DNA of 16,443 nucleotides from an uncultured Desulfomonile sp. (GCA_937915285.1 CALDNG010000275.1:1-16443); one strand, 5' to 3'. Shown: positions 1 through 7,730, numbered from the stretch's first letter. The notes: generated by a model from the letters alone, not told the origin. Program-made: numbers and translations.

Positions 1-1224
1 CAGAAATCCCGAGAAGGCTTCCTCCGGGAAATGGATAAGGTCAAGCGCTACCCTTGGACATTCCGACACGCATATTCCGCATTCAAGGCAGGCTGACGCT
101 ATTGATTTCATGACGGATTTCGAGGTAGCCGCTGATGGCCAGATTGCTGAGTGCGGGCATATTCTGTGACATGTCAGGCAGCGGACACATTCGTCGGCGA
201 TTGTGATCCTGAGCTTGGAAGGTTTGGCGTCCTTTGAGAGGAAATATGCCCTGGCGTTTGCAGCGGCAGCCTTGGCCTGAGCCGTTACCGAAAGCAGATC
301 TGTTGCCCCTGTATAGCCACCAACACAATATATTCCGTTACAAAAAGATTTGAAGGTTGTCCCATGGATGCTGTCGCTGACAAGAAATCCCCTGCCATCC
401 CGGTCGTTGTGAAGGAAATCTCCTAATATGTCAGGTATTGATTCGGGGTCTGGTCCAGTGATCACAAATAACTTATCGCCGGTCAGGCTGATCTCGGTCC
501 CGTGTTCTATGATGTCCTGAAAAAACACCGTGAATCTTTGTGTCCCGCTTCCCTCCATGTCCGATACACTTATTCCAGGCGCTTCCTTACCCAGGCGATA
601 AAACATCACACCGACGGATTTTGCAGCGTCATAGAGTGTTTCACCGTAAATGTGACCTACAGCGGCGTTCCTGAAAAGGACCGTGGAGTGCCCTCCTGCA
701 TCAACATTTTGAATGGCCTTCAGGATTGCGGCCATTGCTGCTGCTGGATCGGTCGGTCTAGGGTGATCCATCAGGAAAATCAGTTCTGATGGAATACCTG
801 CATCCAGGAAAGTGGTGGTGGCCGCCTGATTGAAACCTGGAATTGACAAGCCTGGCTCCAATGTCATCAGGCTGCCTGCAAAAAACAGTGTGTCAAATCT
901 TCTGCTGCGAAGCTCAGGGGTATCCACACAGAAGCCTGATTCATCACGAGTTATTGATGGCCACCGTTCGGAACTGTAAACACTGTCCTGATCAACGCAA
1001 GACCGAAGTGTATCCTTAACCACATTTACGTTCAGGCCGGCTACGGAACAACATACGTCCTCAGGATTCTGATCGGGCGGTTCAAGTATGCAAACATTGA
1101 ATCCGATGGCTGATAGTTCGCTAAATGTTATGAGAGAGGCGAGGCCGGACCCTATCACCAAAGCCTCGGGAACTCTCTCTGGTTGCAATTCAACAGCACT
1201 AGATAATGATAAAGATTCCATCAT
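1..1224 (-). CDS. HdrA-related FAD-fold/ferredoxin protein (partial, continues past left edge)
   Basis: An open frame of 408 codons runs without a stop to the left edge, so the C-terminus is missing. Residues 21-50 form a Rossmann-like start (VIGSGLAS) in which the third glycine of GxGxxG is serine. The middle (about 180-330) resembles the C-terminal half of HdrA, with GHIYGETLYDAAKSVGVMFYR and later GIYCVGGYTGATD followed by an Ala-rich helix. Residues 346-390 carry two complete four-cysteine motifs, CVRCLTCHRICP and CLECGICVSECP, typical of a 2x[4Fe-4S] ferredoxin. The HdrA flavin-domain signature CVGSRD is absent. The ATG at 1224 overlaps the TGA of the upstream HdrA-like gene by 4 nt and has an AAGGGG ribosome site, so the two are probably translationally coupled. 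Role inferred: the ferredoxin-bearing electron-transfer half of a cytoplasmic HdrA-like flavoprotein complex. The electron donor and acceptor cannot be told from this window. Confidence 0.85.
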   Translation of the reverse strand, partial: MMESLSLSSAVELQPERVPEALVIGSGLASLITFSELSAIGFNVCILEPPDQNPEDVCCSVAGLNVNVVKDTLRSCVDQDSVYSSERWPSITRDESGFCVDTPELRSRRFDTLFFAGSLMTLEPGLSIPGFNQAATTTFLDAGIPSELIFLMDHPRPTDPAAAMAAILKAIQNVDAGGHSTVLFRNAAVGHIYGETLYDAAKSVGVMFYRLGKEAPGISVSDMEGSGTQRFTVFFQDIIEHGTEISLTGDKLFVITGPDPESIPDILGDFLHNDRDGRGFLVSDSIHGTTFKSFCNGIYCVGGYTGATDLLSVTAQAKAAAANARAYFLSKDAKPSKLRITIADECVRCLTCHRICPHSAIWPSAATSKSVMKSIASACLECGICVSECPRVALDLIHFPEEAFSGFL

Positions 1225-2285
1225 GACCCCTTTGGCCGGCTGGATAAATCGCAAATTACGTCGGCCGCAGCCGAGGATGCGCTTAACATTGTCGTTTCAA
1301 TATCCATAGGACCGGCGCAACAACCTGCCAGATATACCCCCTGAACCGATGTCCGGCTCCTGTCGGTTACGCTTCTGTTCAGGAAGAATCCGAAATCATT
1401 GAGTTGGACACCCGTAATTTGCGACAGTATTAATGAGGAAGACCCCGGGCGCATTCCCGCCGATAATATTATCCTGTCAAAACGGTCTGTCACATTTAGT
1501 CCGTCTCTTTCGTGGATAACGCTGAGCGTGTCATTTTCAGCCATGGATATTTCACCTGGCACCCCCTGGGCTAGGTTTATTCCGATCCGCTCCGCCTCCC
1601 GGAGTAAGGATTCAGCGTATTTTCCAGCTACCTGTAAATCAATGTAAAATATAGTAATATCCCATTCAGGCTTGAGTGTTCCAATCTTTATTGCGCTTCT
1701 CAAGGCGGCCTTGCAGCAGTACTGTGAACAGTAATTGGCCCCGACGGATTTATCCCTGGAACCCACGCACTGAAAGAAAGCGATCCTGAACCTGTCACTG
1801 GCTGAAGCGAATTCGTCGAGTCGCTCATTCCTAAAAATGTCATCCAGATCCGCTAGTGTCAGCACACCTGGAATGGTCCCGTAACCCCACAGGATTTTCT
1901 CACGGGGATCAAAACTCTCGAACCCGGTTGACAAGACCAGCGCATCGGCTTGAATCTCCCGGATCGCTCCAGTCTCACCTGTAAATACCTTTACAGCAGA
2001 CAGTTTACCTTCAGGATCTCTCATGATGGCGTCCAATTCGCTTCCAGCAAGGATCCTGACCGGCAAATCATCGATTGAAGCCAGGGCGTCACTCAATGAG
2101 CAGCAATGACATACCTGGCACTCTGAAGTGGCTTTACATGACCAATCCGCTACATGTCCTCCGACTTTGGGGGATTGCTCAATGACGGTTACGTCCAAGC
2201 CATTCTGACTGAGCATTTTTGCGGCGGTCAATCCGGCAATTCCTGAGCCCAGTATTACGGCTGATTTATTTGTGTTCAAAAGCAT
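1221..2285 (-). CDS. short HdrA-like FAD/iron-sulfur oxidoreductase
   Basis: 354 residues. Residues 9-40 are a dinucleotide-binding fold (AVILGSGIAGLTAA ... VTVIEQ). A cysteine cluster follows at C50, C56, C59, C61 and C62. Two HdrA hallmarks are present: CVGSRD at 173-178 and YCSQYCC at 185-191. The C-terminal FAD segment GCCAGPMDIETT (321-332) matches the HdrA pattern GCAQGPKDIPET. These identify the subunit A family of heterodisulfide reductases, which also includes QmoA/QmoB and other flavin-based electron-bifurcating or electron-confurcating proteins. It is short beside methanogen HdrA (around 650 residues) and has none of the ferredoxin domains; those sit in the overlapping downstream gene. 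An AAGGA site lies 7 nt before the ATG. Family assignment is secure. The specific partner (HdrBC, Qmo-like or MvhD-type) is unknown because the downstream genes lie outside the window. Confidence 0.88.
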   Translation of the reverse strand: MLLNTNKSAVILGSGIAGLTAAKMLSQNGLDVTVIEQSPKVGGHVADWSCKATSECQVCHCCSLSDALASIDDLPVRILAGSELDAIMRDPEGKLSAVKVFTGETGAIREIQADALVLSTGFESFDPREKILWGYGTIPGVLTLADLDDIFRNERLDEFASASDRFRIAFFQCVGSRDKSVGANYCSQYCCKAALRSAIKIGTLKPEWDITIFYIDLQVAGKYAESLLREAERIGINLAQGVPGEISMAENDTLSVIHERDGLNVTDRFDRIILSAGMRPGSSSLILSQITGVQLNDFGFFLNRSVTDRSRTSVQGVYLAGCCAGPMDIETTMLSASSAAADVICDLSSRPKGS

Positions 2286-2346
2286 TTGCCGATCCTTGAT
2301 TTTTCTGGCTAAATTATCAACAGGCCAGTTACTGTATCTATGGAAA

Positions 2347-2384
2347 GGGCCCGTTTCCTAAGCTTTACGCCGAATTACGGGCCC
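2347..2384 (-). terminator. possible weak hairpin terminator between TPR gene and hdrA-like gene
   Basis: A perfect 7-bp inverted repeat (GGGCCCG at 2347-2353, CGGGCCC at 2378-2384) encloses a 24-nt loop just after the stop codon of the TPR gene. On the minus strand it is followed by only a short run of T. It may weaken read-through from the TPR gene into the hdrA-like pair, or it may be a processing hairpin. It is not a strong rho-independent terminator. Confidence 0.35.
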
Positions 2385-2394
2385 CTGAAAAAAG

Positions 2395-3135
2395 CTACCA
2401 CGGAGTAGCCGGAAATCCTTGGCCCCGGGTGGGGGAAGGTCTGCTAGATGCCAGATCCATCGCTGCGTTGAGGTCGTCAACAGCCTCCTTGACCCTGTTC
2501 AAATGCGCCAGGGCTATACCCCTGTTGTTAAGGGCCGCCGCAAATCCCGGAGTTAGCTGAATTGCCCTGTCATAATCCAGGACTGCGTTTTCATAGTTTT
2601 CTGCTGAAGTCAGGATGTCACCACGAAGCTTGAAGAAACCCGAATTATTCGGGCTGAGCTGAATCGCCTTGTTGATGTCCTCAAGCGCCTGACTGTGCCT
2701 GCTCGACATCATGAGCGCCCTGGCCCTGAAGCTCAAAACCGATGGGCTTGACGGCTCAAGTTCAAGGGACCTGTTCAGGTCAGTAATCGCGTCCGGAATA
2801 TCTCCCTGGCTAAGTCTTGAAATTCCACGCCTGGCATAATACACAGACTGGGTAGGCTCCTTTTTTATGGCCTCGGAATAGTCCCTTATGGCAGCCGCCT
2901 GCATACCCTTCTGTGTTAAAGCCATTCCCCTGTAATAATTGGCCAGAGGCGAAGCGCCAGATTCCAGAATACGACTCAGGACCTCAATCGACTCGTCGAT
3001 CTTACCGGCCTCAAGAAGTGTCTTGGCGCTCTCAAGCCGGGATGTCACATCAGTATCAACCGGTTGAGAATTACAGGGAGATGTAACTAGAAGGAAAAAT
3101 ACTATAAAAAGCGCAAGCTTCGAAATCCAGAACAT
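2395..3135 (-). CDS. exported TPR-repeat protein
   Basis: 246 residues from the ATG chosen at 3135. An upstream in-frame ATG at 3219 would add 28 residues, but the ATG at 3135 has a GGAG site 8 nt ahead and puts a signal peptide (MFWISKLALFIVFFLLV) at the very N-terminus. The signal ends near SPCNSQ. A cysteine is present, but proline at -1 makes it a poor lipobox, so a soluble periplasmic or membrane-tethered form are both possible. The rest is five to six tandem tetratricopeptide units with the usual pattern (for example AIRDYSEAIKKEPTQSVYYA and ALEDINKAIQLSPNN), ending in a short Ser/Pro-rich tail. TPR arrays are protein-protein scaffolds, so no catalytic function is implied. It is divergent from glyQ and upstream of the HdrA-like pair on the same strand. 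A functional link to either is not shown. Confidence 0.85.
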   Translation of the reverse strand: MFWISKLALFIVFFLLVTSPCNSQPVDTDVTSRLESAKTLLEAGKIDESIEVLSRILESGASPLANYYRGMALTQKGMQAAAIRDYSEAIKKEPTQSVYYARRGISRLSQGDIPDAITDLNRSLELEPSSPSVLSFRARALMMSSRHSQALEDINKAIQLSPNNSGFFKLRGDILTSAENYENAVLDYDRAIQLTPGFAAALNNRGIALAHLNRVKEAVDDLNAAMDLASSRPSPTRGQGFPATPW

Positions 3136-3313
3136 TGAAAGGGCTCCGCCAGAATCTTTAAAAGCTTTTCTAATCACATTGAAGTATTCGATTATACAGT
3201 CACACGCCAAACAAATCAATCTCAGCCGGAAAATTTGTGAAGCGCATCAGTAATTATTACAGCGCTGAGTTCGCTTTTCATTGGCTCAGGTCATGTGAAA
3301 TCCGCTATCAGGC

Positions 3314-3342
3314 TTGACTGTAAGGAACGCGAATGTTAAAAA
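3314..3342 (+). promoter_or_regulatory. probable sigma70-type promoter for glyQS
   Basis: TTGACT at 3314-3319 (five of six matches to the -35 consensus), a 17-nt spacer, and TAAAAA at 3337-3342 (four of six matches to the -10 consensus). It lies about 60 nt before the glyQ start. The leader is short and shows no T-box-like specifier or antiterminator structure. Confidence 0.5.
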
Positions 3343-3401
3343 TAACGGGTTAAACTACTCAGTCTGAAACTTTTTGACCGAGACTTAAACAGGAGCGGTT
3401 C

Positions 3402-4289
3402 ATGCTCACTTTTCAGGAGTTGATATTTTCGCTGGAGAAGTATTGGTCGGATTACGGTTGTGTGATCCAACAACCCTATGACCTTGAAAAGGGAGCGGGA
3501 ACCATGAATCCTGCCACTTTTCTGCGTGTGCTCGGTCCTGAGCCATGGAATGTCGCGTATGTCGAGCCGTCCAGGAGGCCGACGGATGGACGGTATGGAG
3601 AAAACCCTAACCGGCTGCAACATTACTACCAGTATCAGGTCATACTCAAACCATCTCCACTGGACATCCAGGACCTTTACATTAAATCCCTGGCTGCATT
3701 TGGCATAGATCCTTTGGCGCATGACATCCGTTTTGTTGAGGATGACTGGGAATCGCCGACTCTGGGGGCCTGGGGCGTGGGCTGGGAGGTGTGGCTGGAC
3801 GGCATGGAAATTACTCAGTTCACGTACTTTCAGCAGGCCGGAGGGTTTGATCTCAAACCTGTAGCTGTGGAACTCACCTATGGAATAGAGCGTATCTGCA
3901 TGTTCGTGCAAGGGGTCGAGAGTGTCTACGATTTGAAGTGGTCAGGCGATGTGACCTATGGGGACATCCATCACAGGTCTGAAGTTGAAGGCTCTTACTA
4001 CAATTTTGAACGCTCCGATCCACAGATGCTGATACAGCTCTTCAACATGTACGAAGCCGAGGCCCAGGGACTCCTGGAATCTGAAGAGCCTCTGGCCCTG
4101 CCAGGTTACGATTATTGTCTGAAATGTTCACACGTGTTCAATCTCCTGGATGCCCGAGGGGCCATAAGTGTTGCGGAGAGGACCGCTTACATACACAGGG
4201 TGAGAAATCTCGCCCGAAAAGCGGCCGCGGCCTATCTGGCCCAAAGAGAACTTCTGGGCTACCCCCTTCTGAACAAGTTTCAAAAATAA
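3402..4289 (+). CDS. glyQ: glycyl-tRNA synthetase alpha subunit
   Basis: 295 residues, close to the usual length (about 300). This is the catalytic subunit of the bacterial heterotetrameric (alpha2beta2) glycyl-tRNA synthetase, a class II enzyme that activates glycine with ATP and charges tRNA-Gly in the cytoplasm. Family sequence is clear throughout: the start [15 protein letters not shown], the block [20 protein letters not shown] (31-50), and the motif-2 arginine region [15 protein letters not shown] (57-71). These are followed by [29 protein letters not shown] and the active-site segment [12 protein letters not shown] (154-165). An AGGAG site precedes the ATG by 6 nt. glyS follows after 10 nt, so the two subunits are made from one transcript. 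Confidence 0.98.
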   Translation: MLTFQELIFSLEKYWSDYGCVIQQPYDLEKGAGTMNPATFLRVLGPEPWNVAYVEPSRRPTDGRYGENPNRLQHYYQYQVILKPSPLDIQDLYIKSLAAFGIDPLAHDIRFVEDDWESPTLGAWGVGWEVWLDGMEITQFTYFQQAGGFDLKPVAVELTYGIERICMFVQGVESVYDLKWSGDVTYGDIHHRSEVEGSYYNFERSDPQMLIQLFNMYEAEAQGLLESEEPLALPGYDYCLKCSHVFNLLDARGAISVAERTAYIHRVRNLARKAAAAYLAQRELLGYPLLNKFQK

Positions 4290-4299
4290 AGGTACTAAA

Positions 4300-6375
4300 A
4301 TGAAAGGCGAGTTTCTTCTTGAAATCGGCATCGAAGAGATACCGGCTGGCTATATAAACCCAGCCCTGAGTTCTCTCTCTGATCTTTTAAAGAACTACCT
4401 GGAGAGTTCGCATATTACATTTAATGATATCAATACCTTTGCTACACCACGAAGACTTGCTATTCAAATAACCGATGTTGCTCAAATGCAACTATCGAGG
4501 GTGATAGAAAAGACCGGTCCGCCCGTTTCGCAGGCGTTTGACGCATCCGGCGCCCCGACCAAGGCGGCCGTCGGCTTTGCAAGGAGCCAGGGAGTCGAGG
4601 TTTCAGAACTCTTGGTGGTGGAAGGCCCAAAAGGCAAACAAGTAGCGGTTCGAAAAACAGAAGCGGGCCGACCCTCTGCAGACGCCTTGTCAGAAGCCTT
4701 GCCAGGCATTCTGGAGAGAATATATTTTCCAAAGAACATGCGGTGGATGGATATGGACGAGCGGTTTGTCCGGCCGATTCACTGGATTGTAGCGCTGCTA
4801 AATGGTGAGGTGACACCATTCACTTATGCCGGCATCCAAAGCTCCAACATCAGTTACGGGCACAGGTTCACGCACCCAGAACCATTTACCGTCCATGATT
4901 TCAAGAGTCTCGAGTCAACACTGCTCAGTCAGGGCATTGAGATCGACCACATCAAACGTCGGGCCCTCATAGAGGAAAAAATCAACCTACTGGCCTCGGA
5001 TGAGGATCTCAAGGCGCTTGACGATCAGGACCTGATCGACGAGATCACCTTCTTGGTGGAGAGCCCTTACCCCATCATGGGAAAATTTGCAGTGGATTTC
5101 CTTGAACTGCCTGCCTCCATTCTGATCACCTGCATGAAAAAACATCAGCGGTATTTCTCGGTTCAGGATCCGAACGGTAGAATAACCAACCGTTTCATAG
5201 CCGTAAACAATACACCGGTCAAAGATGTCTCTGTTTCCGTCAGGGGACACCAGAGGGTTTTGAAGGCCCGCCTGGAGGATGCCAGGTTTTATTTCAGGGA
5301 AGACCGAAAGATGCCACTGGTTTCAAGACTAGATTCCTTACGTGGTGTCGTTTTTCATTCCAAACTTGGGACCGCATTCGAGAAGGTGGAAAGGTTTTCC
5401 GCCTTAGCCAGACTCCTATGCGGGAAACTGGCCCCCGAATTGATGACAAAGGTGGAACGATCGTCGCTTTTGTGCAAATGCGATCTTGAAACAGGCATAG
5501 TCTATGAGTTTCCCGAACTTCAGGGGATAATTGGGAGCTATTACGCAAGGATGGATGGTGAGGAGGAGGATGTAGCCATCTCGATAAGGGAACACTACCT
5601 GCCAGCCAGGGCGGGTGACAGCCTGCCGGAAGGCGTTATAGGCAGCATCGTATCGGTGGCCGACAGGATGGACACAATATGCGGCTGCTTCGGTGTAGGG
5701 CTCATCCCTTCAGGCGCCGCAGATCCCTATGCGCTGCGAAGGCATGCCCTTGCAGTCATTCAGATTCTTGTAGACAGGAACTGGAGTCTGAACCTTCCGG
5801 AATTCATAAGGTACGGACTCAATCTGCTGGGAGATCGGCTAAGCCAACCAGCGGAATCTGTTGAGTCGCTCATCCTCGATTTTTTCAAGGCCAGATTTGT
5901 GAATTTTTACGCCTCAAGGGGTTTCTCTCTTGATGTGGTCGAAGCGGCCGTGCGAGCTAGATTCGTGGATGTTGTGGACACTAGGTCAAGGGTCGAAGCG
6001 CTTAACGCATGGAAGCTGCGCAAGGATTTTGACGCCATAATGGTAGGCTTCAAGAGAGTCGTGAACATACTCAAGGACGTGGATTTCGGAGTTGTAGACG
6101 TGTCACTGCTGACCGAGGACGCTGAAAAGAGTCTCTACGAAACATTCACATCCATCAAGGAACAGTGCGGCAAGGAAATAGCCAAGGGAGACTACCTCAA
6201 GGCGCTTGAAATGATTGCCGACCTAAGACAGCCCATCGACCTGTTCTTTGAAAAAGTCATGGTTATGGTTGACGATCCGGCCCTGAGAGCAAATAGACAG
6301 GCTTTGCTGGGCGAAATTTCCTCACTATTCAGAAATATCGCAGACTTCTCCTTTATCGGATCAACAGCAGCCTAA
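4300..6375 (+). CDS. glyS: glycyl-tRNA synthetase beta subunit
   Basis: 691 residues, matching the usual length (about 690). The beta subunit supplies most of the tRNA recognition in the alpha2beta2 glycyl-tRNA synthetase. The start EFLLEIGIEEIPAGY is the family's conserved N-terminus. KNMRWMDMDERFVRPIHWIV and the GHRFTHPEP block follow in the N-terminal half. The central part (about 330-480) has the HD-type-domain region with ARLEDARFYFREDRK and SVADRMDTICGCF. The C-terminal 120 residues are the DALR-type anticodon-binding helical domain. The start is supported by an AAAGG site 8 nt before the ATG. It ends only 9 nt before the stop of the convergent SH3 gene, and no separate terminator is visible between them. 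Confidence 0.98.
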   Translation: MKGEFLLEIGIEEIPAGYINPALSSLSDLLKNYLESSHITFNDINTFATPRRLAIQITDVAQMQLSRVIEKTGPPVSQAFDASGAPTKAAVGFARSQGVEVSELLVVEGPKGKQVAVRKTEAGRPSADALSEALPGILERIYFPKNMRWMDMDERFVRPIHWIVALLNGEVTPFTYAGIQSSNISYGHRFTHPEPFTVHDFKSLESTLLSQGIEIDHIKRRALIEEKINLLASDEDLKALDDQDLIDEITFLVESPYPIMGKFAVDFLELPASILITCMKKHQRYFSVQDPNGRITNRFIAVNNTPVKDVSVSVRGHQRVLKARLEDARFYFREDRKMPLVSRLDSLRGVVFHSKLGTAFEKVERFSALARLLCGKLAPELMTKVERSSLLCKCDLETGIVYEFPELQGIIGSYYARMDGEEEDVAISIREHYLPARAGDSLPEGVIGSIVSVADRMDTICGCFGVGLIPSGAADPYALRRHALAVIQILVDRNWSLNLPEFIRYGLNLLGDRLSQPAESVESLILDFFKARFVNFYASRGFSLDVVEAAVRARFVDVVDTRSRVEALNAWKLRKDFDAIMVGFKRVVNILKDVDFGVVDVSLLTEDAEKSLYETFTSIKEQCGKEIAKGDYLKALEMIADLRQPIDLFFEKVMVMVDDPALRANRQALLGEISSLFRNIADFSFIGSTAA

Positions 6376-6384
6376 GACGGTGTC

Positions 6385-7185
6385 TCAGGCGTTGGAGTCC
6401 AGTTTTACAAAGTTAAAATCCACCCATCCGGCTCTGCCGGATGGTGTGATTATACGGAACCACACCCTGTCCTTGTGAAATCTTTTTTCTGTAACCTTAA
6501 CATGCTTGCCAGCATTCAATGTCTCTACCACATCTGCAGCTTCATCAGGCGATTTCCGGACTCGAAGCCCATTGCCCACTATGGAACCACGCCTGTTCAG
6601 TCTCATTGAATGGCCAGATTCTCCCGAATCTTCCGACGCCGTACCCTCGTCCTTGAGTCGCGGTTCAGAAGCAGCGCGCTCCCTGGAGGACGCTTTGGCC
6701 TCCTGATCGAACGAATCAGAATTCTGGGCCATCCGGATCTGCGTTGACTTTGAAGGCGTCTCAGGCTGAGATATTCTAAGGTCATTGGTAATTTTTGAGG
6801 ACCTTGCGTTAGCTGAATGGTCCCTGGAAAAAATTTTTACAGCCTTGGTGTTAAGCTCCAGTTCCCTCGCCAGTTTTTCAACCAATTGCTTGGTTTCCTC
6901 AACGGTCTGACTTTGCTTTTCCGCCGTTTTCTGAACACTCTTAAGCGCCGACAGGCTCTTTTCAGCACGGGTGGACACCCATAAAAAATGTATCTGAGCT
7001 ACTGAAGTGATCAGCACAACACCGGTGAGTATCCATGAAAAATACTTGAAAGGAAAAAGTATGCGATCCTCATCCTCTATCAGGAATGAAGCGGTTAATT
7101 TTTTCCTGACCCACAGTCTCCAAAGTATCAGAAAGGCGGCCAGAGTCGCAGCCTGAACCAGAACAATGATAATATGATACGCCAC
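6385..7185 (-). CDS. membrane-anchored coiled-coil protein with C-terminal bacterial SH3 domain
   Basis: 266 residues starting with GTG at 7185, chosen because a strong AGGAGGT site sits 6 nt upstream. Residues 4-23 and about 50-70 are hydrophobic membrane segments. Residues 73-115 are heptad-like and probably coiled coil (TRAEKSLSALKSVQKTAEKQ onward). Residues 120-200 are polar, low-complexity and Ser/Glu-rich, a likely flexible linker. Residues 200-262 form an SH3b-like fold (NGLRVRKSPDEAADVVETL, later WFRIITPSGRAGWV). Bacterial SH3 domains usually bind peptidoglycan or cell-wall peptides, so an envelope tether is a reasonable inference. If the N-terminus is cytoplasmic, the two membrane segments would leave the SH3 domain in the cytoplasm; the opposite orientation would put it in the periplasm. 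Orientation is not settled. I do not recognise a named family for the whole protein. Confidence 0.8.
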   Translation of the reverse strand: MAYHIIIVLVQAATLAAFLILWRLWVRKKLTASFLIEDEDRILFPFKYFSWILTGVVLITSVAQIHFLWVSTRAEKSLSALKSVQKTAEKQSQTVEETKQLVEKLARELELNTKAVKIFSRDHSANARSSKITNDLRISQPETPSKSTQIRMAQNSDSFDQEAKASSRERAASEPRLKDEGTASEDSGESGHSMRLNRRGSIVGNGLRVRKSPDEAADVVETLNAGKHVKVTEKRFHKDRVWFRIITPSGRAGWVDFNFVKLDSNA

Positions 7186-7317
7186 TATCGGACCTCCTGT
7201 TCAAATGTTGAGCGGTAATTATCACTTAATTCGAGTAATTGCAATTATTTTCTATAAAATACATTATATTTATTCGAGTTTTTATAAACTATGTTAGAGT
7301 TATATTTTTTATGGTAT

Positions 7318-7323
7318 TATAAT
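7318..7323 (+). promoter_or_regulatory. possible -10 box for the candidate small RNA
   Basis: A perfect TATAAT hexamer lies in the AT-rich block, placing a start near 7330. The -35 region at the right distance (TTAGAG at 7294-7299) is poor, so the assignment rests on the -10 box and on the RNA structure and terminator downstream. Confidence 0.35.
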
Positions 7324-7329
7324 CATAAT

Positions 7330-7453
7330 AGTTATGTTTGATAGCTTATTCAGGAGCGTTGTTTTTAGGTTGGCGCCAAACTTGCTCACTAATAAGTTAC
7401 AAAACGAATACAAAACCATACCTTTCACGCCCTTTTCGAAGGGCTTTTTTTTT
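7330..7453 (+). ncRNA. candidate small RNA ending in a rho-independent terminator
   Basis: A structured stretch with its own terminator and no gene upstream on this strand. Three nested stems pair around one axis: 7342-7350 with 7391-7399 (TAGCTTATT / AATAAGTTA, 9 bp with one G-U), 7354-7357 with 7384-7387 (GAGC / GCTC), and 7361-7364 with 7378-7381 (GTTT / AAAC). A symmetric 3/3 internal loop and a 3/2 internal loop separate them. The apical loop contains the palindrome TTGGCGCCAA at its edge. Then come an unpaired A-rich segment and the terminator at 7429-7453. The 5' end is set only by the TATAAT box at 7318. I do not recognise an Rfam family. It could instead be the leader of an unseen transcript or an attenuator. 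Evidence is structural only. Confidence 0.4.
7429..7453 (+). terminator. strong rho-independent terminator
   Basis: GCCCTT (7429-7434), a TTCG tetraloop, AAGGGC (7439-7444), then nine T residues. No plus-strand protein gene lies between the glyS stop at 6375 and this site, and the interval is mostly occupied by an opposite-strand gene. The transcript it ends is therefore probably the candidate small RNA. Confidence 0.85.
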
Positions 7454-7536
7454 GGGGTTTTATCGTGGATATGGAGTTAACAGGTTATCAGGCGGTTTTT
7501 CTTAGAGCGCGGAGCTTGTGGGTCATCCTGTTGTTA

Positions 7537-7566
7537 TTGACTGTTTCATGCCAGGTGGTGTGAAAT
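7537..7566 (+). promoter_or_regulatory. possible upstream promoter for rpmH operon, with overlapping inverted repeat
   Basis: TTGACT at 7537-7542, an 18-nt spacer, and TGAAAT at 7561-7566 (four of six matches). The -10 box lies inside a 6-bp inverted repeat, GTGAAA-tat-TTTCAC (7560-7574), which could be an operator. This is sequence matching only. Confidence 0.3.
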
Positions 7567-7661
7567 ATTTTCACTATGGGTTTTGGCTTCCGTTAATTTA
7601 TTTCTCATAGAAGCGGTCAAGGAGGCTGTTGTTTCACAACGTTCATACCGGGCGAAATGGC

Positions 7662-7690
7662 TTGACTTAATCCATCGGATTTGTTTAGAT
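7662..7690 (+). promoter_or_regulatory. possible proximal promoter for rpmH operon
   Basis: TTGACT at 7662-7667, a 17-nt spacer, and TTAGAT at 7685-7690 (three of six matches). It would start transcription about 35 nt before the rpmH GTG, a normal leader length. Confidence 0.35.
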
Positions 7691-7730
7691 GTTCCTTTTA
7701 GAGATAAATCGGAAAGGCTAGGGTCCTAGA

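Larger units (their letters stand above)
7186..7730. other. 545-nt gene-free region between SH3 gene and rpmH
   Basis: No credible protein gene is present. From the left it holds the leader of the minus-strand SH3 gene, with a possible promoter (TTGCAA at 7239-7244 and GATAAT read from 7223 to 7218, spacing only 15). It then has a very AT-rich block at about 7215-7345, a TATAAT box at 7318-7323, the candidate small RNA and terminator (7330-7453), a GTGAAA-tat-TTTCAC inverted repeat (7560-7574), and two possible rpmH promoters. Many bacteria have dnaA and oriC next to rpmH, so I looked for DnaA boxes and found no good match to TTATNCACA. Confidence 0.7.

Noticed and set aside
83..328. Minus-strand 81-codon open frame starting MCWWLYRGN
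   Set aside because: It is a frame shadow of the left-edge HdrA-related gene, whose own frame is open through this stretch and carries the ferredoxin cysteine motifs.
3220..3401. T-box or other riboswitch ahead of glyQ
   Set aside because: No specifier loop, T-box sequence or terminator/antiterminator pair is visible, and a plain promoter with a short leader explains the region.
3336..3911. Minus-strand 191-codon open frame opposite glyQ
   Set aside because: It is antisense to the highly conserved glyQ coding sequence and has no family-like features.
7205..7345. Possible oriC next to rpmH
   Set aside because: The AT-rich block is suggestive, but I found no good DnaA box (TTATNCACA) on either strand and dnaA is absent.
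7334..7480. Plus-strand 48-codon open frame beginning ATG TTT GAT
   Set aside because: It runs straight through the hairpin and T-run of a strong terminator, has no good ribosome site and encodes no recognisable protein. The RNA interpretation fits better.
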